Assembly (NCBI RefSeq): GCF_963664735.1 | Contig: NZ_OY761553.1 | Location: forward strand, 4,461,001-4,525,000 | From: an uncultured Cohaesibacter sp. | GTDB lineage: Bacteria > Pseudomonadota > Alphaproteobacteria > Rhizobiales > Cohaesibacteraceae | Reading direction: 5' to 3' | DNA: 64,000 nt | Shown: in pieces, positions 26,901 to 35,802 of the stretch | Layout: each line of letters begins with the position of its first letter | How positions within the stretch are numbered: position 1 is the stretch's first letter | Notes under the pieces: generated by a model | Database searches by the model: none | Seen by the model: only the letters and a program-made list of their open reading frames with translations | Told to the model about the DNA's origin: nothing | Position numbers and translations under genes: made by a program

Positions 26901-28085
26901 ATGAAAGAAGGTTGGCGCTGGTATGGTTCCTTTGATCGCATCTCTCTCTCAGAGATTGCTCAGACAGGAGCGCGCGAGATCGTTACGGCGCTCTATGAAA
27001 TTCCCTATGGCGAGGTTTGGCCGCGCGAAACAGTAGCAAAAATGCGCAAAAGCATCGAGCTAGCCGGATTTAACTGGCCGATCGTCGAGAGCTTGCCAAT
27101 TCATGAGCGGATCAAAAAGGGAGAGGGGGATCTCTCAGGGCTTTTTGCCAACTATCGCCAATCAATGGCCAATCTTGCAGCTGAAGGCGTGAAGGTCATC
27201 TGCTACAATTTCATGCCCTTGCTCGACTGGACGCGTACAGACCTCAAGGCTCCTGTTGATGGTGGCGGAACCTGTTTGCGATTTGACGCCGCGCGCATGG
27301 CAGCGCTTGAGGTCTATATGCTGGAGCGCGAAGGAGCCGAGGCGGATTATTCGGAAGATGCTCTCGAGCGCGGCCGGGTCTGGTTCGAGTTATCCGATGA
27401 GGCCAAGCGCGAGCGACTGATGGCATCGGTCATGGCCGGTCTTCCCGGCGCTTATGATCGGTATGATGTCAAGCAACTGAAGCAGGCCCTTAAGGGATAT
27501 GACGGTATTGATCGCGACAGTTTGCGATCCAATTATAAGCGATTTCTTGATGAGGTTATACCCGCGGCAGAGGAGCTTGGTCTTAGTTTTGCCGTGCATC
27601 CTGATGATCCGCCCAGAGATATTCTCGGGCTTCCCCGCATTGTCTCCACCGAAGAAGATATTGCATGGGTCCTCGCAGCCCATGAGAGCCGGGCCAATGG
27701 CCTGACGCTCTGCTCCGGTTCCCTTGGAGCGCATCCAACTAATGATATTCCGGCAATCGCCAAGCGGTTTGCCGATAAAATTCACTTTGCGCATCTCCGC
27801 AATGTCAGAAAATTCGCTGACGGCTCCTTTGAGGAAGCCACGCATTTGGGAGGTGACACTGATATGGCTCTGCTCGTTGCGACGCTTTTAAGCGAAGAGG
27901 CGCGGCGGCGTGAAGAAGGCAGAGCTGATGCCGATATCATTTTCCGTCCAGACCACGGTCATGAACTGCTCGACGATGATCGTCGAAACACACATCCGGG
28001 CTATCCTCTGATAGGGCGAATGCGTGGTTTGGCTGAACTGCGCGGGCTGATGGCAGGTATTTTACATGAAAGGGCCAATGTATGA
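26901..28085 (+). CDS. uxuA: Mannonate dehydratase
   Basis: Dehydrates D-mannonate to 2-keto-3-deoxygluconate; 394 aa, as in E. coli UxuA. Landmarks are the N-terminal WRWYGSFDRISLSEIAQTGA with IVTALYEIPYGEVW, VKVICYNFMPLLDWTRTDL, SFAVHPDDPPRDILGLPRIV, LCSGSLGAHPTNDI and FRPDHGHELLDD. An upstream extension to 26805 is open, but homology begins at the ATG at 26901. Its TGA overlaps the uxaA start (ATGA). A fructuronate reductase (UxuB) is not encoded nearby, so the mannonate it needs must come from the UxaB-like reductase or elsewhere. Confidence 0.95.
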   Translation: MKEGWRWYGSFDRISLSEIAQTGAREIVTALYEIPYGEVWPRETVAKMRKSIELAGFNWPIVESLPIHERIKKGEGDLSGLFANYRQSMANLAAEGVKVICYNFMPLLDWTRTDLKAPVDGGGTCLRFDAARMAALEVYMLEREGAEADYSEDALERGRVWFELSDEAKRERLMASVMAGLPGAYDRYDVKQLKQALKGYDGIDRDSLRSNYKRFLDEVIPAAEELGLSFAVHPDDPPRDILGLPRIVSTEEDIAWVLAAHESRANGLTLCSGSLGAHPTNDIPAIAKRFADKIHFAHLRNVRKFADGSFEEATHLGGDTDMALLVATLLSEEARRREEGRADADIIFRPDHGHELLDDDRRNTHPGYPLIGRMRGLAELRGLMAGILHERANV

Positions 28086-29617
28086 GCACATCTGCACCCA
28101 TTATTCTTAATCCGGCGGACACGATTGCCATTTTACCAGCAGGCGCGAAGGTGGGGGATGACCCGCTTGGTCTTGGTGCTCCGCTGGAAAAAGGCATTTT
28201 CCCCGGACATAAAATTGCTCGTAAGGCGCACAAAAAGGGCGAAGAAGTCATCAAGTTTGGCGAGGTCATCGGACGGGCCACCCAAGATATAGCCGCAGGT
28301 GATCATGTGCATTCCCATAATCTGGCCTTTTCAGACCATGGCCAGGATTACCAAATCGGCATGGATCTGGAAAAAGCCAAGGCAGCAATCCCGTCTATGG
28401 AAGAGCGCGAGTTCATGGGCTATCGCCGCAAGAATGGCGAGGTTGGAACCCGCAACTTCATCGCTCTGCTTGCTACTGTGAATTGCTCGGCAACGGTCAT
28501 CAAGCATGCCACGCAAGAGATCCTGGCCTCTGGTGTGCTGGATCAGTATGAAAATGTCGACGGTGTCGTTGGTTTGACCCATAGTACGGGCTGCGGCATG
28601 AGCGGCACCAAAAGCATGCAGGTGCTGGAGCGTGTCTTGTGGGGCTACGGCACCCATCCAAATGTTGGCGCGACTGTTTTCGTTGGTCTTGGCTGCGAAA
28701 TGATGGAAATGGCGCGCATGAAAGCCCGCTTTGATGCAGACAATCAAATAGACATGGACCAGTTCCACAGTCTTTCAATTCAGGAAGTCGGCGGTACACG
28801 AAAGACCATTGATGCCATTAAGGCAAAGGTTCTGGAACTTCTGCCCGAAGTGAACAAGGCACAGCGTGAGCCATGTCCTGCAAGTGAATTGAAGATCGCT
28901 TTGCAGTGCGGCGGTTCTGACGGTTTTTCGGGGATCACGGCAAACCCGGCTTTGGGCAAGACGGCTGACATGCTGGCAGGGCTTGGGGCAACGGCCATTC
29001 TTTCCGAAACGCCGGAAATTTACGGTGCTGAACAGCTTTTGCTGCGTCGCGCTGAAAGCAAGGAAGTGGGCGAGAAACTTGTCAACCAGATCAAGTGGTG
29101 GGAACATTATGTTGCCGTCAATGATGGCAGTCTTGATAACAACCCCAGCCCGGGCAACAAGGCGGGTGGCTTGACGACTATTCTTGAGAAGTCTCTCGGC
29201 GCGACGGCCAAGTGCGGCTCCACTCCGATGACCGCTGTTTATGATTATGGTGAGAAGATCACCAAACCGGGCTTTGTTTATATGGACACCCCGGGCTACG
29301 ACCCGGCTTGTGCTGCAGGTCAGATTGCAGGTGGTGCCCATATGATTGTCTTTACCACCGGTCGCGGCTCGGCCATTGGCTCGAAACCAGCTCCGACCAT
29401 CAAGGTTGCGACCAACGATCACCTGTTTGAAGCCATGCTGGACGACATGGATCTTAACTGCGGAGATGTTCTCTCCAAAGGGATTTCGCTGGAAGAGAAG
29501 GGGGCTGAAATCCTTGATTACATTATTGCTGTGGCATCGGGAGAGCAGACAAAATCCGAGCTTTTGGGATTGGGTGAATATGAATTTGTGCCCTGGCAGA
29601 TTGGTGCGATGACGTAA
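28082..29617 (+). CDS. uxaA: Altronate dehydratase
   Basis: 511-aa iron-dependent dehydratase converting D-altronate to 2-keto-3-deoxygluconate. An N-terminal SAF domain (about 1-95, ending in HVHSHNL) precedes the UxaA/GarD catalytic part with GYRRKNGEVGTRNF, VNCSATVIKHA, GLTHSTGCGMSG, GLGCEMMEMARM and LQCGGSDGFSGITANPALG. The C terminus has GYDPACAAGQIAGGAHMIVF and GSKPAPTIKVATN. It is coupled to uxuA through a 4-base overlap, giving parallel dehydration of both aldonates to the same product. Confidence 0.95.
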   Translation: MSTSAPIILNPADTIAILPAGAKVGDDPLGLGAPLEKGIFPGHKIARKAHKKGEEVIKFGEVIGRATQDIAAGDHVHSHNLAFSDHGQDYQIGMDLEKAKAAIPSMEEREFMGYRRKNGEVGTRNFIALLATVNCSATVIKHATQEILASGVLDQYENVDGVVGLTHSTGCGMSGTKSMQVLERVLWGYGTHPNVGATVFVGLGCEMMEMARMKARFDADNQIDMDQFHSLSIQEVGGTRKTIDAIKAKVLELLPEVNKAQREPCPASELKIALQCGGSDGFSGITANPALGKTADMLAGLGATAILSETPEIYGAEQLLLRRAESKEVGEKLVNQIKWWEHYVAVNDGSLDNNPSPGNKAGGLTTILEKSLGATAKCGSTPMTAVYDYGEKITKPGFVYMDTPGYDPACAAGQIAGGAHMIVFTTGRGSAIGSKPAPTIKVATNDHLFEAMLDDMDLNCGDVLSKGISLEEKGAEILDYIIAVASGEQTKSELLGLGEYEFVPWQIGAMT

Positions 29618-29677
29618 GTCTGGCCGACGTCAATTTGTCAAAACGGGAACTGGAACAAGACTTAAAGGAAGATAGCA

Positions 29678-31132
29678 ATGGAACGCGTAAATGAGAGCAA
29701 CCTTGGCGGTCGTGCTCGTCCGACCGAACGGATCATCCAGTTTGGAGAAGGCAACTTTTTGAGAGCCTTCATGGATTGGAAAATCGACCGCATGAACGAA
29801 GACTGCGGGTCTGACTATGGCGTCGTTATCGTGCGCCCGATCGATGGCGGTGTGCCGATTTCGCTCAACGACAGCGATGGTGTTTACACTGTGCTTTCTC
29901 GTGGCGTTGGCCCGGATGGTGAAGCTGTGTCTGATGCCCGCCTTATCGCTGCGGTTCGCCGCGAGCTGAATGCGGTCAAGCAGTGGGATGAGGTTCTGGC
30001 GCTCGGTCGCAACACCGATTTTGTAGCGATCATCTCCAACACCACCGAGGCTGGCATCGTTTACAATGCCGAGTGCAAGGCAACCGACACGCCACCGGCT
30101 TCTTATCCTGCCAAGGTTACCCGCCTGCTGCTGGAACGCTTTAACACCTGCGGCGGCGTTGATGCTCCCGGCTTCCATCTGATGCCATGCGAGCTGATCG
30201 ACCACAATGCGGACGAGCTGGAAAAATGCGTGCACCAGCATGCCAAGGATTGGGATCTTGGTGCTGATTTCATCACATGGCTGGAAACCAAGAATGCCTT
30301 CTTCAACACGCTGGTTGACCGCATTGTGCCGGGCTATCCGCGCGATGAAGCTGCCGATATCGAGAAGAAACTGGGCTATCTCGATCCTCTGATGGTGACC
30401 GGTGAGCTGTTCCACTTCCTCGTCATAGAGCAGCGGGAAGGAAAACCGGATCTCTGCCTGCCAATGGCCGAGAAAGACACTGGCACAGTGATTGTTCCAA
30501 ATGCTGACGGCTATAAAGAGCGCAAGGTGGCGATCCTCAATGGTGCGCACACAGGCCTCTGCCCGCTGGCTCTGCTTTCTGGCACCAACTCGGTGAAAGA
30601 GGCCATGGACAACGAGGCGGCTCGCGGCTTCCTCAATACCATGCTGGAAACGGAAATCATTCCATATCTGTCGCTGCCACGCGAAGAGCTCAACGAGTTC
30701 AGCGCCGAAGTTCTGCGTCGTTTTGCCAACCCGTTCATCGTGCATCGTTGGTACGACATCTCGCTCAATGGTCTGGCCAAGTTCCACACCCGCAACCTGC
30801 CACGCTTTGAGAGCGCCATGGCTGCTACGGGTAAGCCACCGCGCTGCATGAGCCTGTCTCTGGCCGCCTGGCTGGCTTTCTACACCGGTGCCTTTGAAGG
30901 CAGCGCCGAGCTTCCGCCACGCGACGCAGAAGACGTGATCGCCAAAATGGCTGCAATCGGTGCTCTGAAAGAAGCCGAAGGCGTTGACGCGATGGTCAAG
31001 GCCTACCTCAGTGAAGAAAGCATCTGGGGCAAGTCTCTTGCAACGGACGCTCTGGTTGCCGCTGTAGCTGAAGCTTACAACTTCCTTACAAGTTCATCTT
31101 TCAAGCTTGATGATCTTAAAAACTGGGCTTGA
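29678..31132 (+). CDS. uxaB: Tagaturonate reductase (altronate oxidoreductase), mannitol dehydrogenase family
   Basis: 484-aa NAD-dependent reductase of the long-chain mannitol dehydrogenase family. N-terminal Rossmann-like features RIIQFGEGNFLRAFMDWKID and VVIVRPIDGG match UxaB rather than UxuB. NTTEAGIVYN, FHLMPCELIDHNAD, KVAILNGAHTGLCPLALL and NPFIVHRWYDISLNGLAKF follow. It converts D-tagaturonate to D-altronate. AAAGGAAGA precedes the start. Because uxuA is present without a uxuB, this enzyme might also reduce fructuronate; that is inference. Confidence 0.93.
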   Translation: MERVNESNLGGRARPTERIIQFGEGNFLRAFMDWKIDRMNEDCGSDYGVVIVRPIDGGVPISLNDSDGVYTVLSRGVGPDGEAVSDARLIAAVRRELNAVKQWDEVLALGRNTDFVAIISNTTEAGIVYNAECKATDTPPASYPAKVTRLLLERFNTCGGVDAPGFHLMPCELIDHNADELEKCVHQHAKDWDLGADFITWLETKNAFFNTLVDRIVPGYPRDEAADIEKKLGYLDPLMVTGELFHFLVIEQREGKPDLCLPMAEKDTGTVIVPNADGYKERKVAILNGAHTGLCPLALLSGTNSVKEAMDNEAARGFLNTMLETEIIPYLSLPREELNEFSAEVLRRFANPFIVHRWYDISLNGLAKFHTRNLPRFESAMAATGKPPRCMSLSLAAWLAFYTGAFEGSAELPPRDAEDVIAKMAAIGALKEAEGVDAMVKAYLSEESIWGKSLATDALVAAVAEAYNFLTSSSFKLDDLKNWA

Positions 31133-31159
31133 TGCACAATGCATCTAAATGGAGTCACC

Positions 31160-31921
31160 ATGATGAAAGAACAATTTGATCTCTCGGGCAAAATTGCGAT
31201 TGTCACCGGATGTGACACCGGTTTGGGGCAGGGCATGGCCGTAGGGCTTGCCAAGGCAGGCTGCGATATTGCTGCGGTCAATATCGTTGAACCTGCTGAT
31301 ACCAAAGAAATGATCGAGGGGCTTGGTCGCAAGTTCCTCGATATTCGCGCCAACTTGATGAAGATGGACGACATTCCCGATATCGTGGCGAAAACGGTGG
31401 CGGAATATGGTCGTATCGATATTCTGGTCAACAATGCAGGCATTATCCGCCGGGAAGACGCTATCGAGTTTTCCGAGAAAGACTGGGATGACGTTATGAA
31501 CATCAACATCAAGTCGGTGTTCTTCTTGTCGCAAGCGGTGGCAAAGCAGTTTGTCGCCCAAGGCGAAGGCGGCAAAATCGTGAATGTTGCCTCCATGCTG
31601 TCCTTCCAGGGCGGCATTCGTGTTCCTTCCTACACCGCCTCCAAATCTGGCGTTATGGGAATTACGCGGCTGTTAGCGAATGAATGGGCCAAGCATGACA
31701 TCAATGTAAACGCCATCGCACCCGGTTACATGGCAACCAACAATACTCAGGCTTTGCGAGAAGATGCTGCACGTAGCAAGGAAATTCTTGATCGCATTCC
31801 TGCCGGGCGTTGGGGACTGCCGTCTGATCTGGCCGGACCTGTTGTATTCCTGTCTTGCCCTGCGTCTTCCTACATCAATGGCTATACCATAGCAGTTGAT
31901 GGCGGATGGCTTGCACGATAG
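31160..31921 (+). CDS. kduD: 2-dehydro-3-deoxy-D-gluconate 5-dehydrogenase KduD (SDR family)
   Basis: 253-aa short-chain dehydrogenase with TGCDTGLGQGMAVGLAKAG (cofactor loop, about 16-34), NNAGIIRREDA, catalytic Ser in ASMLSFQGG, YTASKSG (Tyr/Lys pair), NAIAPGYMATNNTQ and GYTIAVDGGWLAR at the C terminus, all typical of KduD. It reduces the KduI product to 2-keto-3-deoxygluconate. Frames upstream open to 31139; ATG at 31160 (or 31163) has GGAG at suitable distance. It closes the uxuA-uxaA-uxaB-kduD unit. Confidence 0.94.
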   Translation: MMKEQFDLSGKIAIVTGCDTGLGQGMAVGLAKAGCDIAAVNIVEPADTKEMIEGLGRKFLDIRANLMKMDDIPDIVAKTVAEYGRIDILVNNAGIIRREDAIEFSEKDWDDVMNINIKSVFFLSQAVAKQFVAQGEGGKIVNVASMLSFQGGIRVPSYTASKSGVMGITRLLANEWAKHDINVNAIAPGYMATNNTQALREDAARSKEILDRIPAGRWGLPSDLAGPVVFLSCPASSYINGYTIAVDGGWLAR

Positions 31922-32017
31922 GTTTTTATGAAAAGTTATCGACTTTTTGAAAGAAAAGAGTCGCGAAGGGATAAACTTTCGTCTAGTTCTTCTCTTGCAA
32001 GAATTCGATGTGGTCTT

Positions 32018-32046
32018 GGGGCTGCGTTTTGCGCGGCCCCGTTTGG
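32018..32046 (+). terminator. Hairpin downstream of kduD
   Basis: GGGGCTGCG, loop TTTTG and CGCGGCCCC form a 9-bp stem with one G.U pair, followed by GTTTGG. GC-rich stem, weak T tail: a plausible but imperfect terminator. Confidence 0.5.
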
Positions 32047-32164
32047 CTTAAGCATTTTACGCGATTTTTATGGCGTGAGATGTTTTAAATCCTAAACAAG
32101 GCGTATCCTTTGCCAAAAGGTTTGAGGAAATCGCTCAAGGAGGCCCGGAGTTCCTCCGGCGCGT

Positions 32165-33103
32165 ATGATAAATATGACGAATGCTGTCAGAATCGCCTGT
32201 ATCGGTGAATGCATGATTGAACTGGCTCCGGCTGGAGAAGGACTCTTCAAACAGGGCTTCGCTGGAGACACCTTCAACACCGCAGCTTACCTTTCCCGGC
32301 AATTTTCTCCTGAAATTGAAGTCTCATACATAACCGGGCTAGGCGTTGACCCCATGAGTGAGGGGATCCGCAAGGCGTTGGAGAATGAAGATATTCTGAC
32401 GGACTCTGTGACTGTCGTTGAAGACAAAAATCCCGGTCTTTACATGATCGAGAATGACGACACCGGAGAACGCTTCTTTACCTACTGGCGCAATGACGCT
32501 GCTGCAAAGAAAATGTTTGATGGCTGGTCGGCGGATCAGATTGCCATTTTGCTTGGGCAATTTGATGTGATCTATTTCTCCGGCATCACTCTGGCTATTC
32601 TTGATGATGCTCAGCGGACCGCGCTTTTTGATGCGATTGCCAAGATTAAGGGCAAGGTCAAAGTTGGGTTTGATCCAAATTACCGTCCGAAACTGTGGCC
32701 GGATTCCCAGATCTGTCGCGCTGTGTTCGAACGGGCTGCCGCATTGAGTGATTTTGCCTTGGTAACCGCTGATGACCATGTGGCCCTTTGGGGGCAAGCT
32801 GATGGTCTTTCCATTGCCAAGCAGTGGAAGGGCTATGGCGCTGATGAAGTCGTGGTGAAAGAAGGGGCAGATAGCTGTATCCTGTTTGCCGGGGATGACG
32901 TCAAGAATGTTCCTCCGGCAGCAAAGTTGAAACCGAAAGATACCACAGGAGCCGGAGATTCCTTCGCTGCCGGGTATCTGGGTAAACGTGCTCTGGGTGG
33001 AGCACCAGAAGAGGCCGCCAAGACGGCCCATGGCGTCGCGGGGCAGGTGATAATGCATCCCGGCGCAATTATTGATAAATCAGTTTGGACCCGCGTTAAC
33101 TAA
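32165..33103 (+). CDS. kdgK: 2-dehydro-3-deoxygluconokinase
   Basis: 312-aa PfkB-family kinase phosphorylating 2-keto-3-deoxygluconate (KDG) to KDPG. It has an N-terminal IACIGECMIELAP, the substrate-lid segment FNTAAYLSRQF, VGFDPNYRPKLW and the catalytic DTTGAGDSFAAGYLG (about 260-275). KDG is the common product of uxuA, uxaA and kduD, so this step joins all branches. Start at ATG 32165 or ATG 32174; no clear RBS decides. It is followed after 11 bases by eda. Confidence 0.95.
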   Translation: MINMTNAVRIACIGECMIELAPAGEGLFKQGFAGDTFNTAAYLSRQFSPEIEVSYITGLGVDPMSEGIRKALENEDILTDSVTVVEDKNPGLYMIENDDTGERFFTYWRNDAAAKKMFDGWSADQIAILLGQFDVIYFSGITLAILDDAQRTALFDAIAKIKGKVKVGFDPNYRPKLWPDSQICRAVFERAAALSDFALVTADDHVALWGQADGLSIAKQWKGYGADEVVVKEGADSCILFAGDDVKNVPPAAKLKPKDTTGAGDSFAAGYLGKRALGGAPEEAAKTAHGVAGQVIMHPGAIIDKSVWTRVN

Positions 33104-33114
33104 AAGGATCGATC

Positions 33115-33747
33115 ATGCGTGATCTGGTTTCCAGCATCTGTAAAGGTGCAAAAGTCATCCCCGTTGTTGTTATCGAAAATGTCGAGGATGCCGTTCCTCT
33201 GGCTCGTTGTCTGGTTGATAACGGTTTGCCAGCTGTTGAAGTCACCCTGCGTACGCCCGCTGCTCTCGAGGCCATTAAGGCTATCGTGAATGAAGTGAAG
33301 GATTGCGTTGTCGGTGTCGGCTCGATCTTGTCTGAAGAGCAGCTGAAGGCTGCGATTGATGCTGGGGCTCATTTCGGTGTTTCTCCTGGCACCTCAGCAA
33401 CTCTGCTGAGCGCTCTCAAGGCAACCGACTGGCCATTCCTGCCGGGCTCTGGCACCATCAGCGAAATGATGACCCTGCGCGAAGCAGGTTTTCAGGAACT
33501 GAAGATGTTCCCTGCAAGCATCGTTGGCGGTGTTGGCATGCTCAAGGCTGTTGCCGGTCCTGTGGGTGATATCAGCTTCTGCCCAACCGGTGGCGTAAAG
33601 CCAGAAAATGCCGAGGAATATCTTTCCCAGAAAAACTGCTTTGCAGTAGGCGGCACCTGGATTGCTCCTTTGGCTGACGTCAATGCTAAAAAATGGGATG
33701 TGATCGCAGAACGCGCCAAGGCAGCAAGCAAGCTTGGTCAGGCTTAA
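33115..33747 (+). CDS. eda: KDPG aldolase (2-dehydro-3-deoxyphosphogluconate aldolase)
   Basis: 210-aa class I aldolase cleaving KDPG to pyruvate and glyceraldehyde-3-phosphate. Visible are VIPVVVIENVEDA, the catalytic Glu in VEVTLRTPAALEA (Glu42), FGVSPGTSATLL, the Schiff-base Lys in ELKMFPAS (Lys130) and SFCPTGGVKPENAEEYL. AAAAGGA precedes the ATG. It is the last gene of the uronate island before a strong terminator and may also serve the Entner-Doudoroff pathway. Confidence 0.96.
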   Translation: MRDLVSSICKGAKVIPVVVIENVEDAVPLARCLVDNGLPAVEVTLRTPAALEAIKAIVNEVKDCVVGVGSILSEEQLKAAIDAGAHFGVSPGTSATLLSALKATDWPFLPGSGTISEMMTLREAGFQELKMFPASIVGGVGMLKAVAGPVGDISFCPTGGVKPENAEEYLSQKNCFAVGGTWIAPLADVNAKKWDVIAERAKAASKLGQA

Positions 33748-33777
33748 TCAGCCTCCTGTTTTTGTGAATAAAATTTT

Positions 33778-33813
33778 AGCCATCCGGATACAATTATTCC
33801 GGGTGGCTTTTTT
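33778..33813 (+). terminator. Rho-independent terminator after eda
   Basis: AGCCATCCGGA and TCCGGGTGGCT form an 11-bp stem with one G.U pair and a 9-nt loop, followed directly by six T. Confidence 0.9.
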
Positions 33814-33829
33814 GTTGCATTTTGTAACA
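33813..33829. promoter_or_regulatory. Inverted repeat TGTTGCA-TTT-TGTAACA
   Basis: Seven-base arms with one mismatch and a 3-bp spacer. A matching element lies 219 bp further on (34032-34048). It overlaps the T-run of the eda terminator, so part of the match is in functional terminator sequence. An operator role is inferred from repetition only. Confidence 0.3.
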
Positions 33830-34031
33830 TGGGTGATACATGCGGTTGCATGATTAATTATTTTATTTTAAGAATTAAATCGCTCAAAAACACTGCATAA
33901 TTAAGGGTCAATTCTGCTGCATGACTGCTATGTGCGCCATATTTGTGCATATTTGATAGCTGAATTCTCACTGGCCTTTGTAACATTTTGAGTTTTTTGG
34001 ATGCTGGAAGTGCTGCTTTTCGCTGCTTATT

Positions 34032-34048
34032 TGTAACAATTTGTTGCA
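34032..34048. promoter_or_regulatory. Inverted repeat TGTAACA-ATT-TGTTGCA
   Basis: Second copy of the TGTTRCA/TGYAACA dyad with the same 3-bp spacer, about 580 bp upstream of chvE. Possible regulator site; the cognate protein is unknown. Confidence 0.3.
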
Positions 34049-34321
34049 GCTATAGGCGTCAGATTTGATGCGATTGTTGCTGATGCTTGGTGGACTTTCA
34101 GTATATCCTCTGTTCTGATATATATGGTGTTCATTATATCTTCTTATTTTCCCTATGTTTATTGCCATTTTAAAAAGAGGCTAATTGCTTTTCTCTTTGG
34201 AGGATGAAGAAAACTTCATATTCTCAGGATCGTTGGCGTAATACTATTGGATGGTTGACTTTATAACTAGGGCTCATTGGAAACTGGTAAAATGATGCTG
34301 CGTATCAGAAATGGATAAGAA

Positions 34322-34338
34322 AAGTTAGATCGTCCATG
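34322..34338. promoter_or_regulatory. Weak AraC-like half-site upstream of chvE-gguAB
   Basis: The 17 bases match the TAGC-N7-TCCATA pattern at 7 of 10 fixed positions. They include the 10-mer GATCGTCCAT, which also occurs twice at the araC 5' end and its promoter (42491-42500 and 42535-42544). This may link the transporter to AraC, but the match is weak on its own. Confidence 0.3.
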
Positions 34339-34626
34339 TTTTTGACCAAATGCCGCCTTTTTAAATCTTGTTTTTCATAACAATATGACTCTTGGAGGAT
34401 TGAAAATATTTAGGTTGCCGAAACGCTGCCTGAATTTGGGAGGAGACTAGACGCTATCGTGTCTGGTAACGGGTTTTTGCGCTCATTTTGTAGTGAGCAA
34501 CCCTAGGCTGTTAAACTCCCTTTTCTGCATTTGTATTCGGAAGTATCAATCCGCTCTTTTTGCGTTGCGTTGGATGCGCTGCGCGATTTTGCACTTTATG
34601 TGTTTTTTCAAGCAAGGGAGGACAAC

Positions 34627-35715
34627 ATGCTTGGACTTGGAAAACTCTTCAATACAGTGACAATGGGGGCTATGGCTTTGGCTCTGGGCGCTTCGTTCGC
34701 TTCATCCCCGTCTGTTGCTGCAGATAAAGGGTTTGTTGGTATTGCTATGCCTACACAGTCATCCGCTCGCTGGATTACTGACGGCAACAGCATGAAAGAA
34801 CAGTTTGAATCAGCTGGCTATCAGACTGATTTGCAGTATGCAGAAGACGATATTGCAAACCAGCTGCGTCAGATTGAAACCATGATCCTGAAAGGCGTTA
34901 ACGTACTCGTTATTGCTTCTATCGATGGCACGACACTTTCTGGTGCTCTTGAACTTGCCGCTGACTCTGGCATCAAAGTGATCGCATACGACCGCTTGAT
35001 CCGTGATTCCGGCAATGTTGACTATTACGCAACCTTCGACAACTTCCAGGTTGGTGTTCAGCAGGCTGAATCTTTGGTTCAGGGCCTGAAAGAACGTTTC
35101 CCGGATGCAAAACCATGGAATATCGAACTCTTCGGTGGTTCTCCAGACGACAATAACGCCTACTTCTTCTACAACGGCGCTATGTCCATTCTGCAGCCAA
35201 TGATCGATGCTGGTGAAGTTGCTGTTCCTTCCGAACAGTTTGGCATGGACAAGGTTGGTACCTTGCGTTGGGATGGTGCAGTTGCACAGGCTCGCATGGA
35301 TAACCTTCTTTCTGCATTCTATACCGACAAGACCCTGCACGGTGTGCTGGCTCCATATGATGGCCTGTCCATCGGTATTCTGTCTTCCGTTAAAGGTGTT
35401 GGCTACGGCTCTGGCGACATGAAAATGCCAATCGTAACCGGTCAGGACGCAGAAGTTCAGTCAATCAAATCCATTCTTGCTGGCGAACAGTATTCTTCCA
35501 TCTTCAAAGACACTCGTGAGCTTGCTCGTGTGACTGTTGGCATGGTGAATGCTCTTCTCGAAGGTGGCGAACCAGAAATCAACGACACCAAAACCTATGA
35601 TAACGGTGTCAAAGTGGTTCCTTCCTATCTGTTGAAACCGGTTCCTGTCGACGCTTCCAACTGGGAAAAAGTCGTGATCGATAGCGGTTACTACACAATG
35701 GATCAGGTCAAGTAA
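34627..35715 (+). CDS. chvE: Multiple-sugar-binding periplasmic protein ChvE
   Basis: 362-aa periplasmic sugar-binding protein. The signal peptide runs to about residue 32 ([16 protein letters not shown]). The mature part begins [20 protein letters not shown] and continues with [39 protein letters not shown] and [19 protein letters not shown], all very characteristic of ChvE/GguA-associated proteins that bind glucose, galactose, arabinose and xylose. The frame opens earlier, but the ATG at 34627 has GGGAGGA directly upstream and a proper signal peptide follows. In Agrobacterium, ChvE also presents sugars to the VirA sensor; here a transport role is more likely given the ara genes downstream. 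Confidence 0.95.
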   Translation: MLGLGKLFNTVTMGAMALALGASFASSPSVAADKGFVGIAMPTQSSARWITDGNSMKEQFESAGYQTDLQYAEDDIANQLRQIETMILKGVNVLVIASIDGTTLSGALELAADSGIKVIAYDRLIRDSGNVDYYATFDNFQVGVQQAESLVQGLKERFPDAKPWNIELFGGSPDDNNAYFFYNGAMSILQPMIDAGEVAVPSEQFGMDKVGTLRWDGAVAQARMDNLLSAFYTDKTLHGVLAPYDGLSIGILSSVKGVGYGSGDMKMPIVTGQDAEVQSIKSILAGEQYSSIFKDTRELARVTVGMVNALLEGGEPEINDTKTYDNGVKVVPSYLLKPVPVDASNWEKVVIDSGYYTMDQVK

Positions 35716-35802
35716 GGGTCCTCCCGGAGGAGGGAGGTGGCAATTTCACCCCCTCCATCCGTTCTTAAAGAACAATAATGAGACTGTTTGCTTGAGGCTG
35801 AC

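Larger units (their letters stand above)
33748..34626. other. Long AT-rich regulatory intergenic region upstream of chvE
   Basis: Nearly 880 bp with no supported gene; an 66-codon minus-strand frame at 33968-34168 looks random. It begins with the eda terminator. It contains two 17-bp inverted repeats of TGTTRCA/TGYAACA type (33813-33829 and 34032-34048) with a third half copy at 33979-33985. It also has a 10-bp direct repeat around 33938-33955 and a GATCGTCCAT element at 34328-34337 shared with the araC-araB promoter region. This length suggests several regulators control the sugar transporter. Confidence 0.5.

Noticed and set aside
29630-30787. 385-codon minus-strand frame opposite uxaB
   Set aside because: Antisense shadow of a clearly conserved gene; no family features or RBS.
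33813-34048. CRISPR-like or mobile repeat array from the TGTAACA repeats
   Set aside because: Only two full dyads and a half copy, irregular spacing, and no direct long repeats or cas genes.
33968-34168. Small minus-strand ORF (66 aa) in the eda-chvE gap
   Set aside because: No RBS, no recognisable motif, low-complexity composition in an AT-rich regulatory region.
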